Origin: JANNVK01 sp031414415 | GTDB lineage: Bacteria > Acidobacteriota > Blastocatellia > Pyrinomonadales > Pyrinomonadaceae | Assembly (NCBI GenBank): GCA_031414415.1 | Contig: JANNVK010000188.1 | Coordinates: 1 to 33,737 of the forward strand | DNA length: 33,737 nt | Direction: 5' to 3' | Shown: in pieces, positions 8,939 through 16,867 of the stretch | How positions within the stretch are numbered: the first letter of the stretch is position 1 | How the letters are laid out: every line of letters starts with the position of its first letter | The notes under the pieces: model-generated | What the model saw: only the letters and a program-made list of their open reading frames with translations | The model's database searches: none | What the model was told of the DNA's origin: nothing | Translations under genes and position numbers: made by a program

Positions 8939-9800
8939 AATTTGGTATGCGGCTGATTGCGTGGTGAAATCAGCCGCCGCCGAAGCAGTCGAATTTGCTT
9001 TGATGGAAGCCGAAGCAAACGGAATTGAAACTGATTATCTCGGCGAACTAATTGTCGGCGAAAAAGTTAAGGTTATTGGTTATTTTAGCGTTGAACCAAA
9101 AATTGAATTTCTTCGTAGCAAAATTTCTGAATCGCTGGCAATTTATTCATTTGATGAAGATGTAATCGAAGAACTTTCAATTCGCGAAGTTGAAAACCGT
9201 GATTGGCTTGCTGAATGGAAAAAATCTTGGAAAGCAACCGAAACTCGAAAATTCATCATCGCTCCACCGTGGCAAGTTGTTGAAAACAAAGAGAAATTGG
9301 TTATTCAAATTGAACCTGCAATGGCTTTTGGAACCGGAACTCACGAAACAACAAAACTTTGTTTAAAGGCAATTGAAGACAATTTTGTTTTAAGCGAAAG
9401 TTTTTTTGATGTCGGAACTGGAACTGGGATTTTGGCATTTGCCGTCGCGAAACTTGACTCGAAAAATACCAATATTTTGGCTTGCGATAATGATTCTGAT
9501 TCGGTGAAAATTGCTTCCGAAAATGCTGAGCTCAATAAAGTTGCAGAAAATATCAAATTTTATGATGGCTCAATAGAAGAGACTTCCGCAAATTTCGATT
9601 TTATTTGTGCCAATTTAACAGCTGATGTAATTCTTCCTTTGTTGCATTTGCTAGTCGCTAAAGCAAAGAAAACACTTGTTTTATCTGGAATACTTGCTAT
9701 TCAGGAAAGATCAATTACAACAAGACTTAACGAACTTGGTGCAAACAATTTTGCAATAGAAACTGACGGAGAATGGATTTCTGTTGTAGTAAAAAAATGA
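8916..9800 (+). CDS. prmA: Ribosomal protein L11 methyltransferase PrmA
   Basis: SAM-dependent methyltransferase that trimethylates ribosomal protein L11. It has 294 residues with an N-terminal substrate-recognition domain, the PrmA linker motif FGTGTHETT (138-146), the SAM-binding motif FDVGTGTG (164-171), and a motif IV variant CANLTADV. The start lies inside era, and the stop overlaps the rsmE start in an ATGA arrangement. Co-location with era and rsmE fits a ribosome-modification operon. Confidence 0.95.
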   Translation: MKSELQNKIWYAADCVVKSAAAEAVEFALMEAEANGIETDYLGELIVGEKVKVIGYFSVEPKIEFLRSKISESLAIYSFDEDVIEELSIREVENRDWLAEWKKSWKATETRKFIIAPPWQVVENKEKLVIQIEPAMAFGTGTHETTKLCLKAIEDNFVLSESFFDVGTGTGILAFAVAKLDSKNTNILACDNDSDSVKIASENAELNKVAENIKFYDGSIEETSANFDFICANLTADVILPLLHLLVAKAKKTLVLSGILAIQERSITTRLNELGANNFAIETDGEWISVVVKK

Positions 9801-10501
9801 GACGTTTTTACACATCACCTGAAAATTTTAAGGAATCGAAAGTAACTCTTGATTTGGAAGAAACAAGGCATTTACGTGATGTTTTGCGTCTGAAACTGGC
9901 AGATAAAGTTCGCGTTTTTGATGGTCACGGAAAAGAATTTTTGTGTGAAATTGAAGAAATCTCAAAAAAGTTCTCTAAATTAAAGATTATCAACGAGATT
10001 TCACCAATTTCTCCTGAATCAAATTTAGATTTAACGATTGCCGTTGCACTTTTAAAAGGCGACAAACTTGATTTAGTTGTTCAAAAAGCTGTCGAATTAG
10101 GTGTCACAACTTTCGCCCCAATAGTCACACTTCGTTGCGATGTAAAGTCGCTCAGAGCAGAACGTTTAAACCGAATTTCACTTGAAGCAACAAAGCAATG
10201 CGGTCGTGCAAAACTGATGCAAATAAAACCGCAAATTGAGTTTAAAGAATTTATAAATAATTGCGAAGGTGAAACAATTTTGTTTTCAGAGCGAAGCGGT
10301 CAAAACTTTTCAAACATAAAAAGTTGTCAAAAACTAACAGCAATAATCGGCTCAGAAGGCGGCTGGGAAGATTCTGAACTTGAGTTAGCAAGCAAAAAAG
10401 GAATTCAAATAATAACGCTTGGCGGAAGAATTTTACGAGCCGAAACTGCGGCAATTTCGATTACAACACTTTTGCAACACAATTTCGGCGATTTAAAATA
10501 A
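9797..10501 (+). CDS. rsmE: 16S rRNA (uracil-1498-N3)-methyltransferase RsmE
   Basis: Methylates U1498 of 16S rRNA. The ATG at 9797 (MRRFYTSPENF) gives 234 residues; it overlaps the prmA TGA as ATGA and matches the family start. An earlier in-frame start at 9773 adds eight residues and is less likely. There is an N-terminal PUA-like domain (about 1-70) and a SPOUT knot domain, with the SAM-binding motifs IGSEGGW (184-190) and LGGRILRAETA (208-218). It is the last gene of the operon and its stop codon directly touches that of the convergent gene, so the two share no spacer. Confidence 0.96.
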   Translation: MRRFYTSPENFKESKVTLDLEETRHLRDVLRLKLADKVRVFDGHGKEFLCEIEEISKKFSKLKIINEISPISPESNLDLTIAVALLKGDKLDLVVQKAVELGVTTFAPIVTLRCDVKSLRAERLNRISLEATKQCGRAKLMQIKPQIEFKEFINNCEGETILFSERSGQNFSNIKSCQKLTAIIGSEGGWEDSELELASKKGIQIITLGGRILRAETAAISITTLLQHNFGDLK

Positions 10502-11059
10502 TTATTGAACCATCACAACGCGAGTTTCGCTTTTAATTTTTTCACGATAATACGCATCTCCACGAGGTTTCATTTTGGCTTTTTCGCCAAGTGCTTGAAT
10601 TGCTTGAGCCAAAATTTCTTTATTTTCAAGTTTAAAATTAGTAATTCCTCTCGCGTCTGAATCGGCATCGTCAAACTGAATAACAACATAACGGCTTGTT
10701 TTTCGCATAAATCCAGCCAAACCTGCACCAGGAAGTGGAATCATACTAACAACTTGTCCGGTCGTTGACGAAGAAGTTTGTGAACTCGGAAAAACCACAA
10801 TCATTGATTTGTAGGGAATTGAGAATTTTTCTTTTTTGTCTTTGCCAAAGAAAACCAAACGCTCATTTTCGTCGTCAAACTTGAGCATACCTTTTTCGCG
10901 TGTACTGTATCCAAACAAACCACCTTCATATTTAGCTTCAACTGAGGTCATTGTTGAAGGTTTTGCCGGAATGTCGCTTGGGTCGCGAGGTGTAACTTGT
11001 GCAAAATTAAGTGTCGCAAAAACAAACAGACAAGCTGTAATTGATAAAATTTTTCTCAT
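10502..11059 (-). CDS. Secreted protein of unknown function
   Basis: 185 residues with a typical signal peptide (MRKILSITACLFVFATLNFAQ). The mature part is beta-rich and contains an N-terminal strand pattern around GGLFGYSTREKGMLKFD, a Gly/Pro-rich hydrophobic segment near 115-130 (IPLPGAGLAGFM) and a charged C-terminal region. The pattern of a short beta-roll that senses a value and compares it to a stored form (FDDENERLVFFGKDKKEKFSIPY) recalls small PH-like folds, but that is only an impression. The start at ATG 11059 has a purine-rich AAAGAGAAA ahead of it. No function is assigned. Confidence 0.7.
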   Translation of the reverse strand: MRKILSITACLFVFATLNFAQVTPRDPSDIPAKPSTMTSVEAKYEGGLFGYSTREKGMLKFDDENERLVFFGKDKKEKFSIPYKSMIVVFPSSQTSSSTTGQVVSMIPLPGAGLAGFMRKTSRYVVIQFDDADSDARGITNFKLENKEILAQAIQALGEKAKMKPRGDAYYREKIKSETRVVMVQ

Positions 11060-11099
11060 ATTTTTCTCTTTTTCTGAAAAAATGTAGGTGTAACTAATA

Positions 11100-11690
11100 T
11101 TATAGACGCATTCCGCCGACAGTTCGTTGCCAAACGAGCGAATTTTTTAAAACACTCAACCGCTGAATATCTTCAGATGAAGCGATTTTTGTCAGTTGAT
11201 CGAGAATTGCTTCAATCAACGGAATACCAAAAAGTGCCGTGTGTGCAATAACTTGCGAGTAATAATGAATCTGCAAACTGCCTGATTCGTCCGCATGAAA
11301 ACTTTTTATTTCCGCCTCCGACATTTTTTCAACTTTCTGCCCAGCGGAGACAATTCTTTTCGGTAAACCTTGAACAGATTTACCATTTTCTAAACTTCCG
11401 AGTAATAAAATGCCGAGTAAAATTCCTTGTTCGTTCAAATAATCAGGACTAAACGATGCGAGTTCAGTTTTTGGCGAAAGTCTCGGACCAAAATTTGAAT
11501 ATTCAGGATTCACGAGAATTGAGTCGTAAATTATTCCACAAATTGAACTTTCTTCGCCGATTGGTAAATTAACAAACTGGGCAAATCCATAATCTTCCGA
11601 ACTCGGCGGATTGTTGGAATCCATTTTATCAATTACGCGAGCAACGTAATCGACGTGAGAATTTGAATTGATGATTTGGGCGATTTGCAT
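11100..11690 (-). CDS. HAS-barrel-like domain protein, function unknown
   Basis: 196 residues, no signal peptide. The first 100 or so residues resemble the small HAS-barrel found at the N-terminus of HerA/FtsK-like ATPases and ATP-synthase-type proteins: an opening IAQIINSNSHVDYVARV, then a VNLPIGEESSICGIIYDSIL segment. The C-terminal half is helical (residues about 130-190). No ATPase gene lies next to it, so it is an orphan of this fold. It may act as an assembly or adaptor factor; this is inference. The fold assignment is tentative. Confidence 0.6.
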   Translation of the reverse strand: MQIAQIINSNSHVDYVARVIDKMDSNNPPSSEDYGFAQFVNLPIGEESSICGIIYDSILVNPEYSNFGPRLSPKTELASFSPDYLNEQGILLGILLLGSLENGKSVQGLPKRIVSAGQKVEKMSEAEIKSFHADESGSLQIHYYSQVIAHTALFGIPLIEAILDQLTKIASSEDIQRLSVLKNSLVWQRTVGGMRL

Positions 11691-11713
11691 TCGTGATTTT
11701 TAATTTATATTTG

Positions 11714-11804
11714 CCACAGATGAACACAGATTTAAGATGATTTTCACGGATTTTTCTCAGGATTTATCTGCTTTTTATCTTCTTCTATCCGTGTTCAACT
11801 GTGT
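11714..11804. repeat. Inverted-repeat element of the CACAGATGAACACAGAT type
   Basis: The left arm 11715-11731 (CACAGATGAACACAGAT) and right arm 11787-11803 (the complement, with two mismatches) flank about 55 bases containing CACGGATTTTT. Such dispersed palindromic elements are frequent in Acidobacteria and other large environmental genomes. It lies between the HAS-barrel gene and the DUF1232 gene. Confidence 0.6.
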
Positions 11805-11813
11805 AAAATTGCT

Positions 11814-12308
11814 TTAGTCTTCTCTCTCAGGGATTTCAACCAAAATATTTCCCTTGCGATTCTTAATTGAATCGATAATTTTCCCAGCCGAACCCATTTC
11901 TACACGCGACGATAAAACACGCGAAACCCTTTTCGGTAATAGGCTTGGAGCAATACTCGCAATCGAATTTGCCAACGAAACAATATCGCCGCCGCCAGAC
12001 CAATGTTGGCGAACAACGCTTTCATCGGTTCTGTTTAACAACCGAAGAAGTGTTAAAGCCACAACATAAATATCATCAACCTGCCCAATAAACGGAAAAA
12101 CATCAGGTATAAAATCGAGCGGAGAAATAACGTAAACAATCGCCGCGGCAAACAAGGCTTTTTCGGTTAATGGAACTCGGTTATCGACGAGAAGTTTGCC
12201 CATTAATTTCACCATATTTGGCAAAAACATCAGCAAATTTTTCATTCTACCTTTTATCTGTATTTTACCTTCCGTTTTCACCTTAACCATTTTTGTAGCT
12301 TGGCTCAT
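11814..12308 (-). CDS. DUF1232 (YkvA-like) membrane protein
   Basis: 164 residues. The DUF1232 core lies at about 40-90, with its signature of a hydrophobic helix followed by SPLDFIPDVFPFIGQVDD, then a second hydrophobic helix (IYVVALTLLRLL). A basic N-terminal tail and a polar C-terminal tail extend it. The function of the family is not established; a membrane association is likely. The start at ATG 12308 has a strong AAGGAGAAA 5-6 bases upstream. It appears to be a single-gene unit downstream of the TonB locus on the same strand. Confidence 0.88.
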   Translation of the reverse strand: MSQATKMVKVKTEGKIQIKGRMKNLLMFLPNMVKLMGKLLVDNRVPLTEKALFAAAIVYVISPLDFIPDVFPFIGQVDDIYVVALTLLRLLNRTDESVVRQHWSGGGDIVSLANSIASIAPSLLPKRVSRVLSSRVEMGSAGKIIDSIKNRKGNILVEIPERED

Positions 12309-12390
12309 AATATTTCTCCTTACAAGTTCAATTGAGTCTAAACAAGACCGTGCGTTAGAGCAAGTTTGGAAGAAAATAGTTGTAAGTTTT

Positions 12391-14961
12391 TTAAAAGTTA
12401 AGGCGAATTCCTATATTTATTTTTCGTGGGTTTATTGCTGAAATCGGTAGCCTGAAAAAGGGCGAGGTTTGAACACCACTAAACGTTTTGTAATTGGTTT
12501 GGTTAAAGATATTTTCAAACCTCAAGAACATTTTTGCTGAAAATCTTTTCTTTTCGTCAGTCGCTCCGAAAATTGTATTTGCTTCTGATGGCGAAATTGT
12601 AACTGCCGTAGTTCCCGTTGATTTATTTTTACGATTTATAAATGAAAATAACCAACTAAATGCCAAATCTGTTTGATTATTCCATGTTCCTCTTTCGCTG
12701 TTTCGTAAAATATCTGATGGTCTGTCATTGAAAATTGAATCACCATTTTCATCGTTTCCAGTTGTAATTGTATAGGGCAAAGGTGAGTTTGCAGCGAAAA
12801 TTGCGGCAATTTGAAATGTCTTTTTCAATGTCCAATTTATCGAAGTGTAAGCTCTGTGTCTCTGGTCATCGGTTGCAATCGAAATATCTTTTTTTAGGTC
12901 ATAATTGTCGCTTGGCAAACCAAATACATCATCAATATCAGAGACTTTTTTTAACAAGGTATAATCAACATTGAAAGAAACATTTTTGAAAAGATTTCCA
13001 CTGAGTCCTATTTTCAAACTATTTTTCACAAAGAAGGCTGATGATTCAAGCTGATTGATATTACCAAATGCCAAATTAGGTCTTATTTGGTTGAAAGGTG
13101 CATTTATATTTCGAGTTCTAAATTGATGAATTCCTTTTTGAAAAGTATAGTTCACCCGCAAAAAAAGGCTCTTACGAAGACGATTTTCAAACCCGATTGA
13201 AGAGTGTAAAGTGTATGGATTTTTCAAATTCTCACTTCTCTTCCAATAACTTTGAGGCAAAACCTGCCCGGTACCGAAAACAAAAGGATTTGGAAAACTT
13301 GGATTTGAAATGTTAATCTCACTTGGTTGCTCAATAGATTGAGATTCAATCGTGGTTAAGTGGTATGTTTCCAACCAATTATAAAACACTCCAACGCCTC
13401 CGCGAAAGGTTAAAGTTCCTTTTTTATTTGGTGACCAACTAAACCCAAGACGAGGAGAAAAATTATTTTTGTCGCTCAAATTATTTTGCCATTCATAACG
13501 TAATCCCAAACTCAAATAAAAGTTCTTGCGAATTCGCCAATCGTCTTGCACAAAACCTGCAAGTTGAAATTGTGAAATATTGACTTTTCTTGCAATCGGA
13601 CTTTCCGTGTAAATTGACGGACGATTTGCTTGAAAATTAGTTAGGCTTGAAAATACAAACGTTCCATTTATGTTTTGTTCGGAAATTTCGTCTCTTTTCT
13701 CTAATTTTATCCAACTGCCAATTTTCAAAGCGTGTTGTTTAATGCCGAATAACAATGAATCGGCAATTGAGAAAGTTGTATTATTGTTCTCGTTTCGGTT
13801 GCCGCTTCCGCCTTTTGTAAAAGAATCTAATACAATTACAGACCTTCCATTCGTTTTCGGTGTAGTTTTGGAATTTTCACTAATAAATTCGAATCTAAAA
13901 TCATTTAGAAAACGATTTCCTATATAACCAGATTCCGAGATTCTAATTTGATGATATTTACCAACCGAGGAATATCCGCTCTCAGATAATCTAAAACTGC
14001 CAATACCAAGATTCTTTGATTTATTTGAATTAAAAAGATAGCTAATTTTAGCAATGTGATTGTTTTTGAGATTTTGTGTTACATCAATCCAATAATCGCT
14101 AACGTTAATTTTGCTTACTTCCGAGTTAGCCACTTCATTATTTGGCAATCTTGCAATTATATTTTCCTTGAGTAATTTAGTTGTATTAAAATATGAGATT
14201 GAAAATGATGAACTATTTTCTTTGATTGGTCCTAACAGAAAAAAATCAGTAACCCTTCGTTGCTCGGGAAGTCTTGAGCGTGAAAAAGGGTTTCGAGCAT
14301 TTAAAGATTCATCATTAAAACTGAAGGCAATTGAACCAGTGAATTGTTCTTTTCCTACTTTCGTAAAAATATCGACAAAGTTAAAACCAAGTTCGTGATT
14401 CTCAGCATCGAAAGAGCTTTGACTTACTTTTATAGAGGAAATTTGAGATTTCGTTGGAATTTTTCCTGTAAATCCATTTACTCGAATGATTGTATCTTCG
14501 CCATACCTTCGCTTTAATTCTTTTTCAATTTCTTCGGGCGAATCAGGCAAACTTTCGATTTCGTTTCTAGTCAAAAACCCGCTGAAAGCCTCGTCAATAC
14601 TTTTCTCTTGTTGGTCTTTTTCAATCTTTACATTTTCAATTATCTCATTTAGTTCTAAAACTATTGTAAGGTTATTTTTGCCTGATTTTATTTCAGTTTC
14701 TTGAGTTTTCAACTTAAACCCAAGTGCTTCAACTTCTAATAAATACTTTCCTGAATGTTTCAACGAAAAAATCACTTCTCCAGATTTTGCTTTTTCAATT
14801 TCTTCAACAAGTTTTTCTTCGCGTTTCAAACGAACGGTCGAGTTGGCAATCAAATCGCCAGTTTGGTCAACAATTCGGATTTCTAAAGTTGATATTTGAA
14901 TCGCATAAATAGACGTTGCGAAACTAAGCAATATCAAGATCAGAAAATTTTTTAAGCACAT
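12391..14961 (-). CDS. TonB-dependent-receptor-like outer-membrane barrel with regulatory-like N-domain
   Basis: 856 residues. A signal peptide (FLILILLSFATSIYA) is followed by a carboxypeptidase-regulatory-like beta sandwich (about 24-110), a plug-like segment (LTRNEIESLPDSPEEIEKEL, VNGFTGKIPTKSQISSIKV at about 130-190) and a long beta barrel. It ends in IGIRLNF, with the terminal Phe typical of outer-membrane barrels. This matches the Oar/acidobacterial TonB-receptor style; substrate is unknown. The segment IESLPDSPEE...VNGFTG is characteristic of that group. Its ATG directly follows the stop of the upstream LolA-like gene (TAAATG), with AAGGAT inside that gene's end, so translation is coupled. 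It is the last gene of the envelope cluster. Confidence 0.85.
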   Translation of the reverse strand: MCLKNFLILILLSFATSIYAIQISTLEIRIVDQTGDLIANSTVRLKREEKLVEEIEKAKSGEVIFSLKHSGKYLLEVEALGFKLKTQETEIKSGKNNLTIVLELNEIIENVKIEKDQQEKSIDEAFSGFLTRNEIESLPDSPEEIEKELKRRYGEDTIIRVNGFTGKIPTKSQISSIKVSQSSFDAENHELGFNFVDIFTKVGKEQFTGSIAFSFNDESLNARNPFSRSRLPEQRRVTDFFLLGPIKENSSSFSISYFNTTKLLKENIIARLPNNEVANSEVSKINVSDYWIDVTQNLKNNHIAKISYLFNSNKSKNLGIGSFRLSESGYSSVGKYHQIRISESGYIGNRFLNDFRFEFISENSKTTPKTNGRSVIVLDSFTKGGSGNRNENNNTTFSIADSLLFGIKQHALKIGSWIKLEKRDEISEQNINGTFVFSSLTNFQANRPSIYTESPIARKVNISQFQLAGFVQDDWRIRKNFYLSLGLRYEWQNNLSDKNNFSPRLGFSWSPNKKGTLTFRGGVGVFYNWLETYHLTTIESQSIEQPSEINISNPSFPNPFVFGTGQVLPQSYWKRSENLKNPYTLHSSIGFENRLRKSLFLRVNYTFQKGIHQFRTRNINAPFNQIRPNLAFGNINQLESSAFFVKNSLKIGLSGNLFKNVSFNVDYTLLKKVSDIDDVFGLPSDNYDLKKDISIATDDQRHRAYTSINWTLKKTFQIAAIFAANSPLPYTITTGNDENGDSIFNDRPSDILRNSERGTWNNQTDLAFSWLFSFINRKNKSTGTTAVTISPSEANTIFGATDEKKRFSAKMFLRFENIFNQTNYKTFSGVQTSPFFRLPISAINPRKINIGIRLNF

Positions 14962-15813
14962 TTATTTATCCTTAATTTCAAAGGTTTTCGCATCAAATTC
15001 AGGATTTATTTTGAAAACTTTTAAATTACTTTCAATAAAAAGGTTTGTTCCACTCGGTGTAATTCTTTTAACTGTGGTTTTATGCGGAATCATTAATCCT
15101 GCATTTTCTTTGTAATCAGAAAAATAATAGTTGTCTTCAAAAGAATTTCCCTCATTTGTGAACTTCTTTGCCATCATCAAAAGCCGGTGAGTTTTTTGGT
15201 CAAACAGAAGTTGAAGAGTTTCCTTATTCGTTGAAACAGACTCTATAATATCAGCCCTACCTGTTTCAGCTTCCGCAACTCCAATAAATCTAAATTGACT
15301 CAGTTTGATAAAACCTAATTCTAAAAGAATCGGCAAAATTCTCTCAGAAGTCTGCAAAGTCAGACTCTTAACCCTTTCATCTTCAGTATTTGTGATTTTC
15401 CTGAATTCAGAACTTGATTTTGAACCATATGCCCATATTTGATTTTCTCTGATTGTGGTCGTACTTCCGCTTAGAGTTTCAACAATGGATGACTTTGAGC
15501 CTTTATTTTCAACAATCGAAACACGATTTATTTTTTCAAAGTTATCAATACTATATTCATATTTTTCAGTTAATTCGACACCAGCATTGTAACTTCCTTC
15601 ATACGAAAGATATAAAGTTTTAATTTTTGTAATGTCTATCTTAGAACTAATGGCTTTTTTAGCTTGGTCGATAATTTCTTTAGCTCTTATTTGGGAGGAG
15701 TTGTCGTCATTCTTCAATGGGTCGTTTTTTTTCTCCTGTGCAATAGTAGAAAGACATAACGAGAGACCTACTAAAATAGAAGCTGAAAATGTTGAAAACA
15801 ATATTAATCTCAT
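14962..15813 (-). CDS. Exported LolA-like (outer-membrane lipoprotein-sorting fold) protein
   Basis: 283 residues with a signal peptide (LFSTFSASILVGLSLCLSTIAQ). The mature part has the half-barrel strand pattern of LolA/LppX-like proteins: YLSYEGSYNAG, NRVSIVENKGSKSSIVETL, then YYFSDYKENAGLMIPHKTT, a motif seen in many exported proteins of this fold. These typically bind a hydrophobic ligand or lipid-modified partner; here the partner is unknown. The residues assigned to LolA are not strictly conserved, so the call is by fold only. It is co-transcribed with the TonB-like gene, zero bases apart, and lies 57 bases downstream of the redoxin. Confidence 0.65.
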   Translation of the reverse strand: MRLILFSTFSASILVGLSLCLSTIAQEKKNDPLKNDDNSSQIRAKEIIDQAKKAISSKIDITKIKTLYLSYEGSYNAGVELTEKYEYSIDNFEKINRVSIVENKGSKSSIVETLSGSTTTIRENQIWAYGSKSSSEFRKITNTEDERVKSLTLQTSERILPILLELGFIKLSQFRFIGVAEAETGRADIIESVSTNKETLQLLFDQKTHRLLMMAKKFTNEGNSFEDNYYFSDYKENAGLMIPHKTTVKRITPSGTNLFIESNLKVFKINPEFDAKTFEIKDK

Positions 15814-15870
15814 ATATTTTTAATTATTTTTTGAAAATTTGAAAATTATTGACAGAAGAAATGAATTTAA

Positions 15871-16419
15871 TTATTGCGGGACATTTCCCAATTTATCTTT
15901 TAATTCCGATATACTTTTCGGAGTGCCTACCCAACTTTTTTCGACTACGCCTTCATTTATCAAAAAATTTGACGGAAAAAATGTAATATTGAATTCATCT
16001 CTAAACATTCCATCATTATCTAAAAGAATCGGGAAATCGAGGTTGTGAGATTTGGAAAATTCATCGATAAGACGTTCGTCTTCGTTTGCAACAGCAAAAA
16101 CGCGAATATTTGCGTCTTTGCGTAAACTGCTTTGAACAATCATATCAGCTTCAGTTTGACATCCACGACAATTTGTTAAAATGTAGAGCAGAAGAATTCT
16201 ACCTTTTCGCAAATCATCTCCGACCTTAACTTTTGACTTATAATCAACAAGGTCTAATAAAGGTAGAGGGCGATTAATCAAAACAGTTTTACTGATATCA
16301 TTATCAAGTGGAACGCCGAAAAAGCCAGCTTTCACAAGAAAAAGTGCCGTCAATGAACCCAATATAATTAACAAGGGAAAGACTATGATTTGTGTCTTGT
16401 ATTTCTGGAAGATATTCAT
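15871..16419 (-). CDS. Membrane-tethered redoxin (TlpA/AhpC-TSA-like)
   Basis: 182 residues. One N-terminal membrane helix (about 11-30) anchors an extracytoplasmic thioredoxin-fold domain. The redox motif is C84-R-G-C87, preceded by strand LLLYILTN, and the cis-proline is P149 (FFPSNFLI). This is the layout of TlpA/ResA-type thiol-disulfide oxidoreductases, which reduce or rearrange disulfides outside the membrane. It lies between a Cys-rich exported peptide gene and a LolA-like gene on the same strand, so the peptide is a plausible substrate (inference). A role in cytochrome c maturation is possible but no ccm or res gene is nearby. Confidence 0.85.
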   Translation of the reverse strand: MNIFQKYKTQIIVFPLLIILGSLTALFLVKAGFFGVPLDNDISKTVLINRPLPLLDLVDYKSKVKVGDDLRKGRILLLYILTNCRGCQTEADMIVQSSLRKDANIRVFAVANEDERLIDEFSKSHNLDFPILLDNDGMFRDEFNITFFPSNFLINEGVVEKSWVGTPKSISELKDKLGNVPQ

Positions 16420-16552
16420 GATTTGAATATATTAACAAGAGCATTACTTTAAGAAAGAGCTTCAAAATACATTTTCTCAAAAGCCATGCTCTTTTTGTTC
16501 AGCATTTAACAAATTCCTTAACATGTTACGTAGCATTTTATCAAGAAGCTTA

Positions 16553-16741
16553 TTAACTACAATAAAGACAGGTAGTTGTGCCAGAGCAGTCTCTTGTTTT
16601 ACAAGCACAACCGCACAGGTGTTTCGTGCCTTGAGTCGCGGGACAGCCATCCGTGCTACACGCAAAGACTTGAGTTGTAACAAGAAACGCACCCGCGAAT
16701 AAAAACATTCCGATTAAAGTGGAAAAAAGTATCTTCTTCAT
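16553..16741 (-). CDS. Small exported Cys-rich peptide
   Basis: 62 residues: a clear signal-like N-terminus (MKKILFSTLIGMFLFAGAFL, ending ...QVFA) followed by a 35-residue tail with eight cysteines (CSTDGC, CGCAC, DCSG, TCLYC), so about one in four residues is Cys. The start at ATG 16741 has a strong AAGGAG 12 bases upstream. A second frame over the same bases (16477-16692) is a shadow lacking these features. It may be a disulfide-bonded or metal-binding exported peptide, or a RiPP-like precursor. Bacteroidetes NVEALA peptides have a similar layout (leader, Cys-rich tail, redoxin neighbour) but the NVEALA motif is absent. Function unknown. Confidence 0.75.
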   Translation of the reverse strand: MKKILFSTLIGMFLFAGAFLVTTQVFACSTDGCPATQGTKHLCGCACKTRDCSGTTTCLYCS

Positions 16742-16795
16742 ATTTTTTAGATTCTCCTTAAAGTTTATAAATTAATTTGCCTAAGCACTTGCATT

Positions 16796-16824
16796 ATGCT
16801 ATTGAGAGAGAGAGAGAGAGTCAA
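16796..16824 (-). promoter_or_regulatory. Putative sigma-70-type promoter of the Cys-rich peptide gene, spacer made of a GA/CT microsatellite
   Basis: Read leftward, TTGACT (16824-16819) is followed by 17 bases and TAGCAT (16801-16796). An alternative -10 CATAAT lies at 16798-16793 with a 20-base spacer. The predicted start near 16789 leaves about 48 bases of leader containing AAGGAG. Most of the spacer is a CT repeat. Confidence 0.4.
16804..16820. repeat. GA microsatellite, 8.5 units
   Basis: Uninterrupted (GA)8G in the intergenic gap between the Cys-rich peptide gene and pta, which are divergent. The tract lies within the likely promoter spacer of the peptide gene, where length change would alter -35/-10 spacing. 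Confidence 0.95.
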
Positions 16825-16867
16825 GTCGATATTGTATTATTTTGACAATTTGTAATAAACTCAAGTC

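Noticed and set aside
13670..14912. Rightward frames opposite the TonB-type barrel gene
   Set aside because: Antisense shadows with no family features; the leftward barrel is clear.
16421..16552. Possible terminator between the Cys-rich peptide and redoxin genes
   Set aside because: AAGAGCAT/ATGCTCTT arms exist but are about 45 bases apart, and the T-run is on the plus strand where no gene reads; weak evidence.
16477..16692. 71-residue leftward frame overlapping the Cys-rich peptide gene
   Set aside because: No signal peptide or good ribosome binding site; the overlapping 62-residue frame has both.
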